Assembly (NCBI GenBank): GCA_963926925.1
Contig: CAWUZD010000044.1
Location: 1 to 22,981, forward strand
Direction of reading: 5' to 3'
From: Paralactobacillus_A sp963926925
GTDB lineage: Bacteria > Bacillota > Bacilli > Lactobacillales > Lactobacillaceae
DNA: 22,981 nucleotides
Shown here: positions 15,585-22,644 of the stretch, one piece after another
How the letters are laid out: the number at the start of each line of letters is the position of its first letter
Numbering within the stretch: the first letter of the stretch is position 1
Program-made: the position numbers and the translations under genes
The notes under the pieces: model-generated
Database searches by the model: none
Seen by the model: only the letters and a program-made list of their open reading frames with translations
What the model was told of the DNA's origin: nothing

Positions 15585-16471
15585 TGGATGATCAAATTAA
15601 TGACTATTTACATTATTTATTAGTCGAAAAGGGCTTAGCTGATAATACCCGCATTAGTTATCATCAGGATTTAACGGAATTTAAGGATTATTTATTAGCC
15701 CATGATTATCATGAGTTTCCGCAAGATCATAATGTGGTATTAAACTTTTTAGCAGCCCAGCTAAAAGCACAAAAGGCTGTTAATTCCCAAGCCCGGATGA
15801 TTTCGTGCTTACGCAAGTTTTATCAATACTTACAACGAATGGGATTAATTACTCGTAATCCCATGTTAAAAATTGATTTGCCCAAGCATCACCGGCATTT
15901 GCCAACGGTCTTATCAACTAATGAAATTGATGCATTATTAGCAGCTCCAGATACTTCTAAACCGCTAGGGATTCGTGATCGGGCGATTTTGGAAGTATTA
16001 TATGCAACCGGCCTACGGGTAAGCGAATTAATTAACTTAAAATTAAGTAATTTACACCTTTCGTTAGGCATTATTCAAGCAGTTGGTAAGGGAAATAAGG
16101 AACGGATTATTTTAATTGGTGATCCAGCGATTGCGTGGACGCAAAAGTACTTAACGACAGTGCGGAGTAAACTAATTAAAAAAAGTCCGCAACCGAGTGA
16201 AGTCTTTTTAAACTTTCATGGTAAACCATTAACACGGCAGGGTATTTGGAAGAATATTAAACAATATGTGCGGCAAGCAGGGATAACAAAGGATGTAACA
16301 CCCCATACATTGCGGCATTCCTTTGCGACGCAATTACTAGAAAATGGTGCTGATATTCGGGTTGTTCAAGAATTGTTAGGACATGCCGATATTGCTACTA
16401 CCCAAATTTATACGCACTTAACGCAAAAACATATTCGTGAAGTTTACAACAAATCACATCCCCGTGCTTAA
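15584..16471 (+). CDS. xerD: Tyrosine recombinase XerD
   Basis: Site-specific recombinase that, with a partner (XerC or a second XerD-like protein), resolves chromosome dimers at dif. The 295-residue length and two-domain layout are typical. The N-terminal SAM-like core-binding domain starts DQINDYLHYLLVEKGLADNTRISY. The catalytic set is complete: Arg145 (ATGLRVSEL), Lys169 (VGKGNKER), His241 and Arg244 (HTLRHSF), His267 (LLGHADI) and the nucleophile Tyr276 (TQIYTHL). Its place between cvfB and ribT-scpA, not near integrase-type genes, supports the chromosomal XerD assignment over a phage integrase. No dif-like site was searched for beyond this window. Confidence 0.95.
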   Translation: MDDQINDYLHYLLVEKGLADNTRISYHQDLTEFKDYLLAHDYHEFPQDHNVVLNFLAAQLKAQKAVNSQARMISCLRKFYQYLQRMGLITRNPMLKIDLPKHHRHLPTVLSTNEIDALLAAPDTSKPLGIRDRAILEVLYATGLRVSELINLKLSNLHLSLGIIQAVGKGNKERIILIGDPAIAWTQKYLTTVRSKLIKKSPQPSEVFLNFHGKPLTRQGIWKNIKQYVRQAGITKDVTPHTLRHSFATQLLENGADIRVVQELLGHADIATTQIYTHLTQKHIREVYNKSHPRA

Positions 16472-16498
16472 TTTAGGATGAAATGAAGGCATTAATGC

Positions 16499-16894
16499 AT
16501 GTTATATAAATATCGAAACGATTATGAAAAAATTGCGATGGGATTATTATCATTAATTCCTGATTTGCAAGAAGTTGATCATTTACAAACAGAATTACAA
16601 GTATATAATGCTGATGATAACCATCTTTTATATTTGTGGAAAAATAATGTTACCCATGATTTTGTGGGGTTATTAGGCGTTGAAGTTGGTAAAGACTTTG
16701 TATTTATTCGCCAATTATCATTAAGTCCATCTGATCGAAAGATCGCTAATGTGTACCACATGCTTGATGATCTTTACGAATTGTATCCTCATAAAAATAT
16801 TATGGGTACTTTAGCATTAACGGCAATTATTACCCGGTGGCACCAACGCCATCTAAAAATGGAGAATCACAATGACCTTAACATTAATGCTTGA
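16499..16894 (+). CDS. ribT: RibT-like GNAT-family protein
   Basis: Small protein of the RibT family (GNAT fold), often annotated as a riboflavin-biosynthesis protein although its reaction is uncertain. The start LYKYRNDYEKIAMGLLSLIPD is the family hallmark, and the middle holds the GNAT beta-strand pattern (HDFVGLLGVEVGKDFVFIRQLSLSPSDRK). The acetyl-CoA loop, normally R/Q-x-x-G-x-G/A after this strand, reads DRKIANVY with no glycine, so cofactor binding is doubtful. GAAGG lies nine bases before the ATG. The last 23 bases overlap scpA. The other rib genes are not in the window; ribT beside scpA without a rib operon is common in lactobacilli. Confidence 0.8.
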   Translation: MLYKYRNDYEKIAMGLLSLIPDLQEVDHLQTELQVYNADDNHLLYLWKNNVTHDFVGLLGVEVGKDFVFIRQLSLSPSDRKIANVYHMLDDLYELYPHKNIMGTLALTAIITRWHQRHLKMENHNDLNINA

Positions 16895-17609
16895 TACTTT
16901 TGAAGGGCCGCTGGATTTATTATTACACTTAATTAAGCAAGCGAAGATTGATATTTATGATATTCCAATTGCCAAAATAACTAGTCAATATCTTGACTAT
17001 CTGCACCAGTTACAAGCAAATGCTTTAGAAGTGGCGGGTGATTACTTGGTAATGGCAGCAACTTTAATGAATATTAAGAGTAAGATGCTATTACCACAAA
17101 TTCATCCTGCTAATGATGAAAATGATGATTTTGACAGTGATCCCCGTGATGATTTAGTCGCCCAATTGTTAACATACCAAACTTATAAAAACGTGGCGCA
17201 TGATCTTGCCCAACGGTGTCAACAACGGCAAACTTACTTTGCTAAGCCACCATCAACGCCACAAGAACATCAATCATTAGTTTTAAAAGCCAATGCCGTT
17301 AAAACTAATGATTTGTTTATGGCAATTCAAAAAATCTTAATGCGTCAACAACAAGTTAAAAAACAACAGTTTATTCATCAAGTTAATCGCGAACATTTTA
17401 ATGTTAAAGCACAAATTAACTTAGTTATGAATAAACTAAAACAAGTGTCCCAATTACCATTTACCCAACTCTTACAAGTTGACAACGATGTTGAAGAAAT
17501 TGTTACAACCTTTTTAGCTTTGTTAGAATTGATGAAGAAAAAACAAATTGATTGCCAACAAACCACTTATCAAGACGAAATTATTATCACAAAGTATGAA
17601 GGAGCTTAG
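16872..17609 (+). CDS. scpA: Segregation and condensation protein A
   Basis: Kleisin subunit of the SMC-ScpA-ScpB condensin, which compacts and separates sister chromosomes on the nucleoid. The N-terminal motif is diagnostic: FEGPLDLLLHLIKQAKIDIYDIPIAKIT, then YLDYL and a helical stretch (AGDYLVMAATLMNIKSKMLLP). A divergent acidic linker (ENDDFDSDPRDD) follows. The C-terminal winged-helix region contacts the SMC head. The length of 245 residues is normal. GGAG before ATG 16872 sits inside ribT. scpB starts two bases after the scpA stop. Confidence 0.95.
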   Translation: MTLTLMLDTFEGPLDLLLHLIKQAKIDIYDIPIAKITSQYLDYLHQLQANALEVAGDYLVMAATLMNIKSKMLLPQIHPANDENDDFDSDPRDDLVAQLLTYQTYKNVAHDLAQRCQQRQTYFAKPPSTPQEHQSLVLKANAVKTNDLFMAIQKILMRQQQVKKQQFIHQVNREHFNVKAQINLVMNKLKQVSQLPFTQLLQVDNDVEEIVTTFLALLELMKKKQIDCQQTTYQDEIIITKYEGA

Positions 17610-17611
17610 CA

Positions 17612-18211
17612 GTGGATTTTAATGAACAAGCAGCTTTAGAAGCAATTTTATATGTAAGTGGTGATGAAGGTATTACTTTTAGTAAAATTGCTGAAAACTT
17701 GCACCAAACTATCCAACAAGTCCATGAGGCTGTTACTGCTTATCAGCAAGCATTAAGTCAAGATGAGCAACGCGGCTTACAAGTGTTAATTAGTGGTGAA
17801 CATGTGCGTTTAGTTACTAAAACCACATTAGCATCCCTGATTAAACGCTATTACACAATTACCAGTAATAATTTGAGCCAAGCAGCTTTGGAAGTTTTAG
17901 CAATTATTGCTTATCAACAACCAATTACCCGGATTGAAATTGACGAAATTCGTGGTGTCCAAAGTAGTAGTTCATTACAAACACTTTTAATGTATCATTT
18001 AATTGCTGAAAAAGGGCGTAAGGATGTTCCTGGACGACCAATTTTATATGGCACAACTGATGAGTTTTTAAATTATTTTGGATTACAATCTTTACAAGAA
18101 TTACCGGCCTTAACTGCTTTTGAACAACCGGCATCAGCGGCATCTGCCGTTGATCCCGCGCAGTTGTTAGCACAGTTTAACCAAGTTTTAGAAAAAAATA
18201 ACGGAGAATAA
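17612..18211 (+). CDS. scpB: Segregation and condensation protein B
   Basis: Dimeric winged-helix partner of ScpA in the condensin complex. The 199-residue length is typical. Markers are EAILYVSGDEGIT at the start, ALEVLAIIAYQQPITRIEIDEIRGV in the second winged helix, and GRKDVPGRPILYGTTDEFLNYFGLQSLQELP near the end. An Ala/Pro-rich tail follows. The start codon is GTG, chosen because GAAGGAG lies seven bases upstream and the scpA stop ends two bases before. rluB starts three bases downstream. Confidence 0.95.
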   Translation: MDFNEQAALEAILYVSGDEGITFSKIAENLHQTIQQVHEAVTAYQQALSQDEQRGLQVLISGEHVRLVTKTTLASLIKRYYTITSNNLSQAALEVLAIIAYQQPITRIEIDEIRGVQSSSSLQTLLMYHLIAEKGRKDVPGRPILYGTTDEFLNYFGLQSLQELPALTAFEQPASAASAVDPAQLLAQFNQVLEKNNGE

Positions 18212-18213
18212 TT

Positions 18214-18960
18214 ATGGCACAAGCAGAACGATTACAAAAAGTAATTGCCCAAGCTGGGATTGCTTCAAGACGGCGGGCAGAACAATTAATTGCTGATGGT
18301 TTTGTTAAAGTAAATGGTAAAAAAGTTACCCAAATGGGCGTTAAAGTTACCCCTGATGATGCGATTGTTGTCAATGGCACTCCGGTGATGCGGGAACAAA
18401 AAGTGTACTATTTATTCTACAAACCACGGCAAGTGTTATCAGCCGTGACTGATAATACTGATCGGCGGGTAGTAACTGACTACTTTAGTGATGTACCAGA
18501 ACGTGTCTATCCCGTTGGACGTTTGGACTATGATACTTCTGGCTTATTGATTTTAACTAATGATGGGGAATTAGCCAACTTATTAATGCATCCCCGTTAT
18601 GAAGTTGATAAGACCTATGTGGCCAAGGTAATGGGTATCCCGCAACCAGCTGATTTAGCTAAGTTTCGGAAGGGCGTTATTATTCGGCATGGTCGCAAGA
18701 CAGCACCCGCATCCGCTAAAATTTTATCAACTGATAAACGCAAGAATACTGCAATCGTTAGCTTAACGATTCACCAAGGAATGAATCACCAGGTTAAGTT
18801 AATGTTTGCGGCGCTTGGTTTTCCTGTCTTAAAATTAAAGCGTGAAACTTATGGACAATTAGATCTTACCGGCTTACGGCCTGGTGAATACCGCGAATTG
18901 CGACCACATGAAATTGCCCAATTAACTAACTTAGCAAAGAACCGGCCATCACAATCATGA
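18214..18960 (+). CDS. rluB: 23S rRNA pseudouridine synthase RluB
   Basis: RsuA/RluB/RluE-family enzyme that converts a uridine in the peptidyl-transferase region of 23S rRNA (E. coli U2605 for RluB) to pseudouridine. An N-terminal S4 RNA-binding domain (ERLQKVIAQAGIASRRRAEQLI to about residue 60) precedes the catalytic domain. The catalytic Asp105 lies in GRLDYDTSGLLILTNDG. HQGMNHQVKLMFAALG and LKRETYGQLDL close the fold. The 248-residue length is normal. ACGGAG precedes the ATG. The stop overlaps the next gene's start by four bases (ATGA), indicating translational coupling. Confidence 0.93.
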   Translation: MAQAERLQKVIAQAGIASRRRAEQLIADGFVKVNGKKVTQMGVKVTPDDAIVVNGTPVMREQKVYYLFYKPRQVLSAVTDNTDRRVVTDYFSDVPERVYPVGRLDYDTSGLLILTNDGELANLLMHPRYEVDKTYVAKVMGIPQPADLAKFRKGVIIRHGRKTAPASAKILSTDKRKNTAIVSLTIHQGMNHQVKLMFAALGFPVLKLKRETYGQLDLTGLRPGEYRELRPHEIAQLTNLAKNRPSQS

Positions 18961-19991
18961 TAAATGCAACTTTAAAAGATTATTTGTTATGTTTATTTGC
19001 CCAACAACCACGCCGAGCAAACGCTTTGCAATATGTTTTAATTGGTAAACGAACCTCTTCAAACTTGTTTGCTGGTTTGAAGTACCATTGTTTATCATTA
19101 TTACAAATTGCTCCACAGCTTGATATTCAATTGTTTAAAAATAGTGTTGATCAATTAGTTGATCAACACTATTTGTGTACTGTTGATAAGGGATATTATC
19201 AACTGACAACTACTGGTCAACAGTATCAGCACCAGTTACAAACACAATTACCACAAATTCAATTTTATGATGGACGCTGGATGCGACAATTTGATTTAAT
19301 GAAGGATGCGGTTTTATTAGCTATCCAAGTGGTATCACAAAAATATCACCATGCTAATAACTACATTCCCCAAACTAACCGTTTGCATACGCAGTGGTGG
19401 GTGAAGCAATGGTTACATCACATTGAACACCATGCTAACTGGCAGTCACAATTTATTGATGAATTAACATCTTTGCTAACCCAGTTATCAGCACAGCAAG
19501 CTGATATTCTCGCCAATCGATTTACCGGTTACCAGACATTAGGTTTACCACTACGGCAGTTAGCGCTGAATTTACAGTTATCACTAATCACAATGCAAAC
19601 GGCTGAATTAGATGCGTGGGCGCATTTGTGGCAAGCAGTCCATCAGCATCATCCACAAGTGCCGTTGCTTAGTCAGTTATTACCGCCAGCACAGTATTTT
19701 ACTGATAATGTTGCGTTGACGTTACAGCAGTTTTTGCAACAACACTGGTCAATTGACCGGATTGCACAAGCACGCCATTTGCGACCGAGTACAATTAGAG
19801 AACATCTGCTTGAAGCGGCGATGATTCATCCACAAGTATTGGCAGGAGTGCAGTGGTGGACACCAGCACAATTGCAACAATTACAAGCGGCGTGGGAACA
19901 TGATCAATTGCGGGATTATCATCCGTTAATGAATCAGGGCTTGTCATTTTTCCAAATTCGTTTCTTTCACATTCAGAGGTTGACGTTATGA
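18957..19991 (+). CDS. YpbB-like helix-turn-helix protein, partner of RecQ
   Basis: Belongs to the poorly characterised family encoded just upstream of recQ in Firmicutes (YpbB in Bacillus). I recognise it from position, length (344 residues) and the C-terminal DNA-binding segment SIDRIAQARHLRPSTIREHL (about 264-283), a RecQ-associated helix-turn-helix. The rest is helical and rich in Gln, Leu and His without known motifs. Start and stop both overlap neighbours by four bases (ATGA), so it is translationally coupled to rluB and recQ. This suggests it works with the helicase, perhaps by DNA targeting; that is inference. A perfect 16-bp inverted repeat lies in its coding region at 19139-19174. 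Confidence 0.8.
   Translation: MINATLKDYLLCLFAQQPRRANALQYVLIGKRTSSNLFAGLKYHCLSLLQIAPQLDIQLFKNSVDQLVDQHYLCTVDKGYYQLTTTGQQYQHQLQTQLPQIQFYDGRWMRQFDLMKDAVLLAIQVVSQKYHHANNYIPQTNRLHTQWWVKQWLHHIEHHANWQSQFIDELTSLLTQLSAQQADILANRFTGYQTLGLPLRQLALNLQLSLITMQTAELDAWAHLWQAVHQHHPQVPLLSQLLPPAQYFTDNVALTLQQFLQQHWSIDRIAQARHLRPSTIREHLLEAAMIHPQVLAGVQWWTPAQLQQLQAAWEHDQLRDYHPLMNQGLSFFQIRFFHIQRLTL
19139..19174. repeat. Perfect 16-bp inverted repeat inside the ypbB-like gene
   Basis: Arms AAATAGTGTTGATCAA's pairing core (19139-19154) and TTGATCAACACTATTT's core (19159-19174) are separated by the loop TTAG. The arms contain two copies of GTTGATCAA, itself nearly palindromic, encoding VDQLVDQ. No T-run follows, so it is not a simple terminator. 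In mRNA it would make a very stable hairpin. Confidence 0.8.
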
Positions 19992-21427
19992 CTTTAACAA
20001 CACAGGAAGTAAAGGCTTTTTTACAACAACGTTTTCATTTTGAAGATTTTAAACCAGGGCAAGTAGAAATTATTAATGCGGTGTTACATCATCGTGATGC
20101 GCTCGGCGTTTTACCAACGGGAACAGGAAAGTCATTATGTTATCAATTACCGGGGATGTTAATGCCGGGTTTAACTATTATTGTGTCACCATTATTATCA
20201 CTAATGAATGATCAGGTGCAACAATTGCAAATGTTGCATGAAAACCGGGTAACGACATTAAATTCATTACTTTCATTTGGTGAAAAACAAACGGTTTTGC
20301 ATCATCTTAGTGCTTATCGTTTCCTGTTTTTAGCACCAGAAACACTGACGCAACCTGAAGTACTGCATTTTTTGAAAAAAGTACATGTCAGTTTATTTGT
20401 AATTGATGAAGCCCATTGTATTTCCCAATGGGGTCCTGATTTTCGCCCTGATTATTTAGTCTTGGGCAAAATTAAGCAACAATTGCAGCCAGATGTTACC
20501 TTAGCACTAACGGCTACCGCAACACCATTAGTACAAAAGGATATCATTCAACAATTACAACTCCATGACCCATTGCAACAAGTGACGACGGTTGACCGGC
20601 CGAATATTTATTTGGCAACGGTCCAGGTGCAGGATGAAGCTGCTAAACAGCAACAAATTTTAGCAATGGTGCAACATTGTCAAAATCCAGGCATCATTTA
20701 CTTTTCAAGTCGGCAAAAGGCTGAAGAAATGGCGGATTGGTTACAACAACATGCCCATTTGCGAACAGCTTATTATCATGGTGATTTGAATAGTAATGAA
20801 CGGTTCTTGGTTCAAGAACAGTTTCGTAACGGTAATTTAGATATTATTTGTGCAACTAGTGCGTTTGGGATGGGAATTAATCAGCCGAATATTCGCTTTG
20901 TGATTCATTACCATATGCCGAGTGATTTGGAAAGTTATTGGCAGGAAATTGGCCGGGCTGGACGAGATGGTAAGCAGAGTATTGCAGTATTGTTTTATAC
21001 AACTAATGACATTCAGTTACAAAAGACACTGATAAATAATGAGTTACCGCGTGAGGCAACGATTAAGCTGTTTTACCAAGATCCACAGCGTTTTGCTAAG
21101 ATTAATACGCCTGAATTTGCGTTATTAAAGCGTTACTACCAGCAACAAATGCCACAAGCAATGGTAACGCAGTTATTAGCGCACCGTCGTCATGAGAAGG
21201 AAGTTAGCTTGCAGCAAATGATTACCTTTGTAACCGGTGATTTTTGTAAACGCGCCTTTTTACTGAATTATTTTGGTTCGCAACAACATGTGGTGCATGA
21301 TGATAAGTGCTGTAATTTTACGCCAAATGACCATATTTTGCAGTTATTGCACTTGTATCGTGACCATATTACTATTCCAGCACCAACCATTAAAAATTGG
21401 CAAACAATTTTAAAAAATTTGTTTTAG
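19988..21427 (+). CDS. recQ: ATP-dependent DNA helicase RecQ (short, RecS-like)
   Basis: 3'-5' superfamily 2 helicase used in recombination and replication repair. Motifs: FKPGQ with the Q-motif Gln25, Walker A GTGKS (45-49), DEAH (140-143) within IDEAHCISQWGPDFRPDY, ALTATAT (173-179), YHGDLNSNER, CATSAFGMGINQPN and GRAGRDG. The 479-residue protein lacks an HRDC domain and resembles the shorter RecQ-type (RecS) of Firmicutes. The zinc-binding region keeps the first Cys (FCKRAFLLNYFG), but the distal cluster reads DDKCCNF where CxxCDNC is typical, so metal binding may be altered. It overlaps the ypbB-like gene by four bases and is the last gene of the operon. No terminator is visible directly after it. 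Confidence 0.94.
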   Translation: MTLTTQEVKAFLQQRFHFEDFKPGQVEIINAVLHHRDALGVLPTGTGKSLCYQLPGMLMPGLTIIVSPLLSLMNDQVQQLQMLHENRVTTLNSLLSFGEKQTVLHHLSAYRFLFLAPETLTQPEVLHFLKKVHVSLFVIDEAHCISQWGPDFRPDYLVLGKIKQQLQPDVTLALTATATPLVQKDIIQQLQLHDPLQQVTTVDRPNIYLATVQVQDEAAKQQQILAMVQHCQNPGIIYFSSRQKAEEMADWLQQHAHLRTAYYHGDLNSNERFLVQEQFRNGNLDIICATSAFGMGINQPNIRFVIHYHMPSDLESYWQEIGRAGRDGKQSIAVLFYTTNDIQLQKTLINNELPREATIKLFYQDPQRFAKINTPEFALLKRYYQQQMPQAMVTQLLAHRRHEKEVSLQQMITFVTGDFCKRAFLLNYFGSQQHVVHDDKCCNFTPNDHILQLLHLYRDHITIPAPTIKNWQTILKNLF

Positions 21428-21462
21428 TTGAGAAGTATCACCAGCAGATTTTAAATGCATTA

Positions 21463-21471
21463 TGGTACAAT
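21463..21471 (+). promoter_or_regulatory. Extended -10 promoter upstream of the small membrane protein gene
   Basis: TGGTACAAT (TG at 21463-21464, TACAAT at 21466-21471) is an extended -10 with no good -35. It lies 25 bases before the ATG at 21497 and 39 bases after recQ, and probably drives this gene and cmk. Confidence 0.5.
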
Positions 21472-21496
21472 ATAAAAATAGTTGGGAGGAAAAAAT

Positions 21497-21784
21497 ATGA
21501 ATAAAGACTTTCAAAGCCGTCAAAATAATCCTCACTTAAAGCCTTGGAATAGTCATTTTGAAGATGATCGTGATGACCACGGTAATTTATCCCGGGTTGC
21601 ATCAAAACGGCAAACTCATGGTAATAATTTCTTTTTAATTGTTTTAATTATTATCTTATCTGTTGCCATTATTGCCGCCATTGGCTTTTCAATTTATTAC
21701 TCAAATCATGCCTTAGCACTTGGTAATAATGCAACTATCTGCAATCATATTGTTATTAATAATTTGCAATCATTATTGAGTTAA
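21497..21784 (+). CDS. Small single-pass membrane protein upstream of cmk
   Basis: Ninety-five residues. An acidic, Asn/Asp-rich cytosolic part (1-40: NPHLKPWNSHFEDDRDDHGNL) is followed by one strong membrane helix at about 45-68 (FFLIVLIIILSVAIIAAIGFSIYY) and a short outer tail of about 27 residues. In related lactobacilli the gene in this slot encodes a protein with the same layout (P-W-x-x-x-F-x-D-D start and one membrane helix) plus an outer Ser-rich linker and a LysM domain. Here the LysM part is absent. The start is ATG 21497, not the in-frame TTG 21484, because GGGAGG lies seven bases before the ATG. Function unknown. The gap to cmk is 46 bases. Confidence 0.7.
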   Translation: MNKDFQSRQNNPHLKPWNSHFEDDRDDHGNLSRVASKRQTHGNNFFLIVLIIILSVAIIAAIGFSIYYSNHALALGNNATICNHIVINNLQSLLS

Positions 21785-21830
21785 ACCAATTAAGTAATTA
21801 TTACGATGAATATTTAAAAGGAGGATTGCC

Positions 21831-22490
21831 ATGCAAATTGCGATTGATGGACCGGCTTCCGCTGGTAAAAGTACTGTTGCTAAGTTAATTGCAAGTCGCC
21901 TTGGTTATATTTATTGCGATACTGGCGCAATGTACCGGGTGGTTACGTTATTAGCAATTCAAAATCACTTAGCATTTGATGATGAAGCCGGCATTATGGC
22001 TAAATTAAAACAAACCAAAATTTGTTTTCAACCAGCTGTTGATGGCCAGCAAGTTTTAATGAATGGCATTGATGTGACTAGTTTAATTCGGCAACCAGAT
22101 GTAACTAATAATGTTTCACAAGTGTCTGCTTTAGCTGCTGTACGTAAGGATTTAGTCGCTCGCCAGCAAAAAATTGCGGCTGAAGGTGATATTGTGATGG
22201 ATGGTCGTGATATTGGTACGACAGTTTTACCACATGCTGATGTCAAAATCTTTATGGTCGCTAGTGCTAATGAACGGGCTAAACGGCGTTATAAAGAAAA
22301 TATTGCGAAGGGCATTGATACCCCATTAGATGTTTTGGAACAAGAAATCATTGCTCGTGACTATAAAGATTCACATCGAAAGATTTCACCACTTCAAAAA
22401 GCTGATGATGCAATTGAATTAGATACGACTCATTTAACCATTGATGAAGTGGTTGATAGAATTATTAAAATTGTTAAAGAAAAGCAATAA
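21831..22490 (+). CDS. cmk: Cytidylate kinase
   Basis: Phosphorylates CMP and dCMP to the diphosphates with ATP, supplying nucleotides for RNA and DNA. The 219-residue length is typical of bacterial Cmk. The P-loop is GPASAGKST (7-15), followed by IASRLGYIYCDTGAMYRV, which binds the substrate base. VMDGRDIGTTVLPHADVKIFMVAS and RAKRRYKEN form the ATP lid region, and RDYKDSHRKISPLQKADDAIELDTT closes the fold. AAGGAGG lies seven bases before the ATG. The cmk-rpsA order is widely conserved and supports the call. Confidence 0.97.
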   Translation: MQIAIDGPASAGKSTVAKLIASRLGYIYCDTGAMYRVVTLLAIQNHLAFDDEAGIMAKLKQTKICFQPAVDGQQVLMNGIDVTSLIRQPDVTNNVSQVSALAAVRKDLVARQQKIAAEGDIVMDGRDIGTTVLPHADVKIFMVASANERAKRRYKENIAKGIDTPLDVLEQEIIARDYKDSHRKISPLQKADDAIELDTTHLTIDEVVDRIIKIVKEKQ

Positions 22491-22511
22491 AATAATTTGA
22501 ATAATGAACTA

Positions 22512-22555
22512 AAAATGGCAACTTTTACTGTTAAATAAAGCTGTCATTTTATTTT
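22512..22555 (+). terminator. Probable terminator or leader hairpin between cmk and rpsA
   Basis: AAAATGGCA (22512-22520) pairs with TGTCATTTT (22542-22550) including one G-U pair. The 21-base interior has further weak complementarity (CTTTTA with TAAA). A T-rich tail (ATTTTAT) follows. It most likely ends cmk transcription, though it could be part of an rpsA leader. Confidence 0.5.
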
Positions 22556-22590
22556 ATGAAAAAATAAATAAACATAATTTCTAGTAAAAT

Positions 22591-22620
22591 TTGTCATTAA
22601 CATTTACAATAGAATAGAAA
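22591..22620 (+). promoter_or_regulatory. Tentative rpsA promoter
   Basis: TTGTCA (22591-22596) and TAGAAA (22615-22620) are 18 bases apart; alternative -10 elements TACAAT (22605-22610) and TAGAAT (22610-22615) lie within the same stretch but at poor spacing. A promoter is expected here because a hairpin follows cmk. Confidence 0.35.
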
Positions 22621-22644
22621 AGTTGTTTTAGGAGGATCTTGGTA

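Noticed and set aside
15584..16471. Tyrosine recombinase as a sign of a prophage or integrative element
   Set aside because: It is XerD in its conserved context between cvfB and ribT-scpA. No attachment-site repeats, excisionase or phage genes are nearby.
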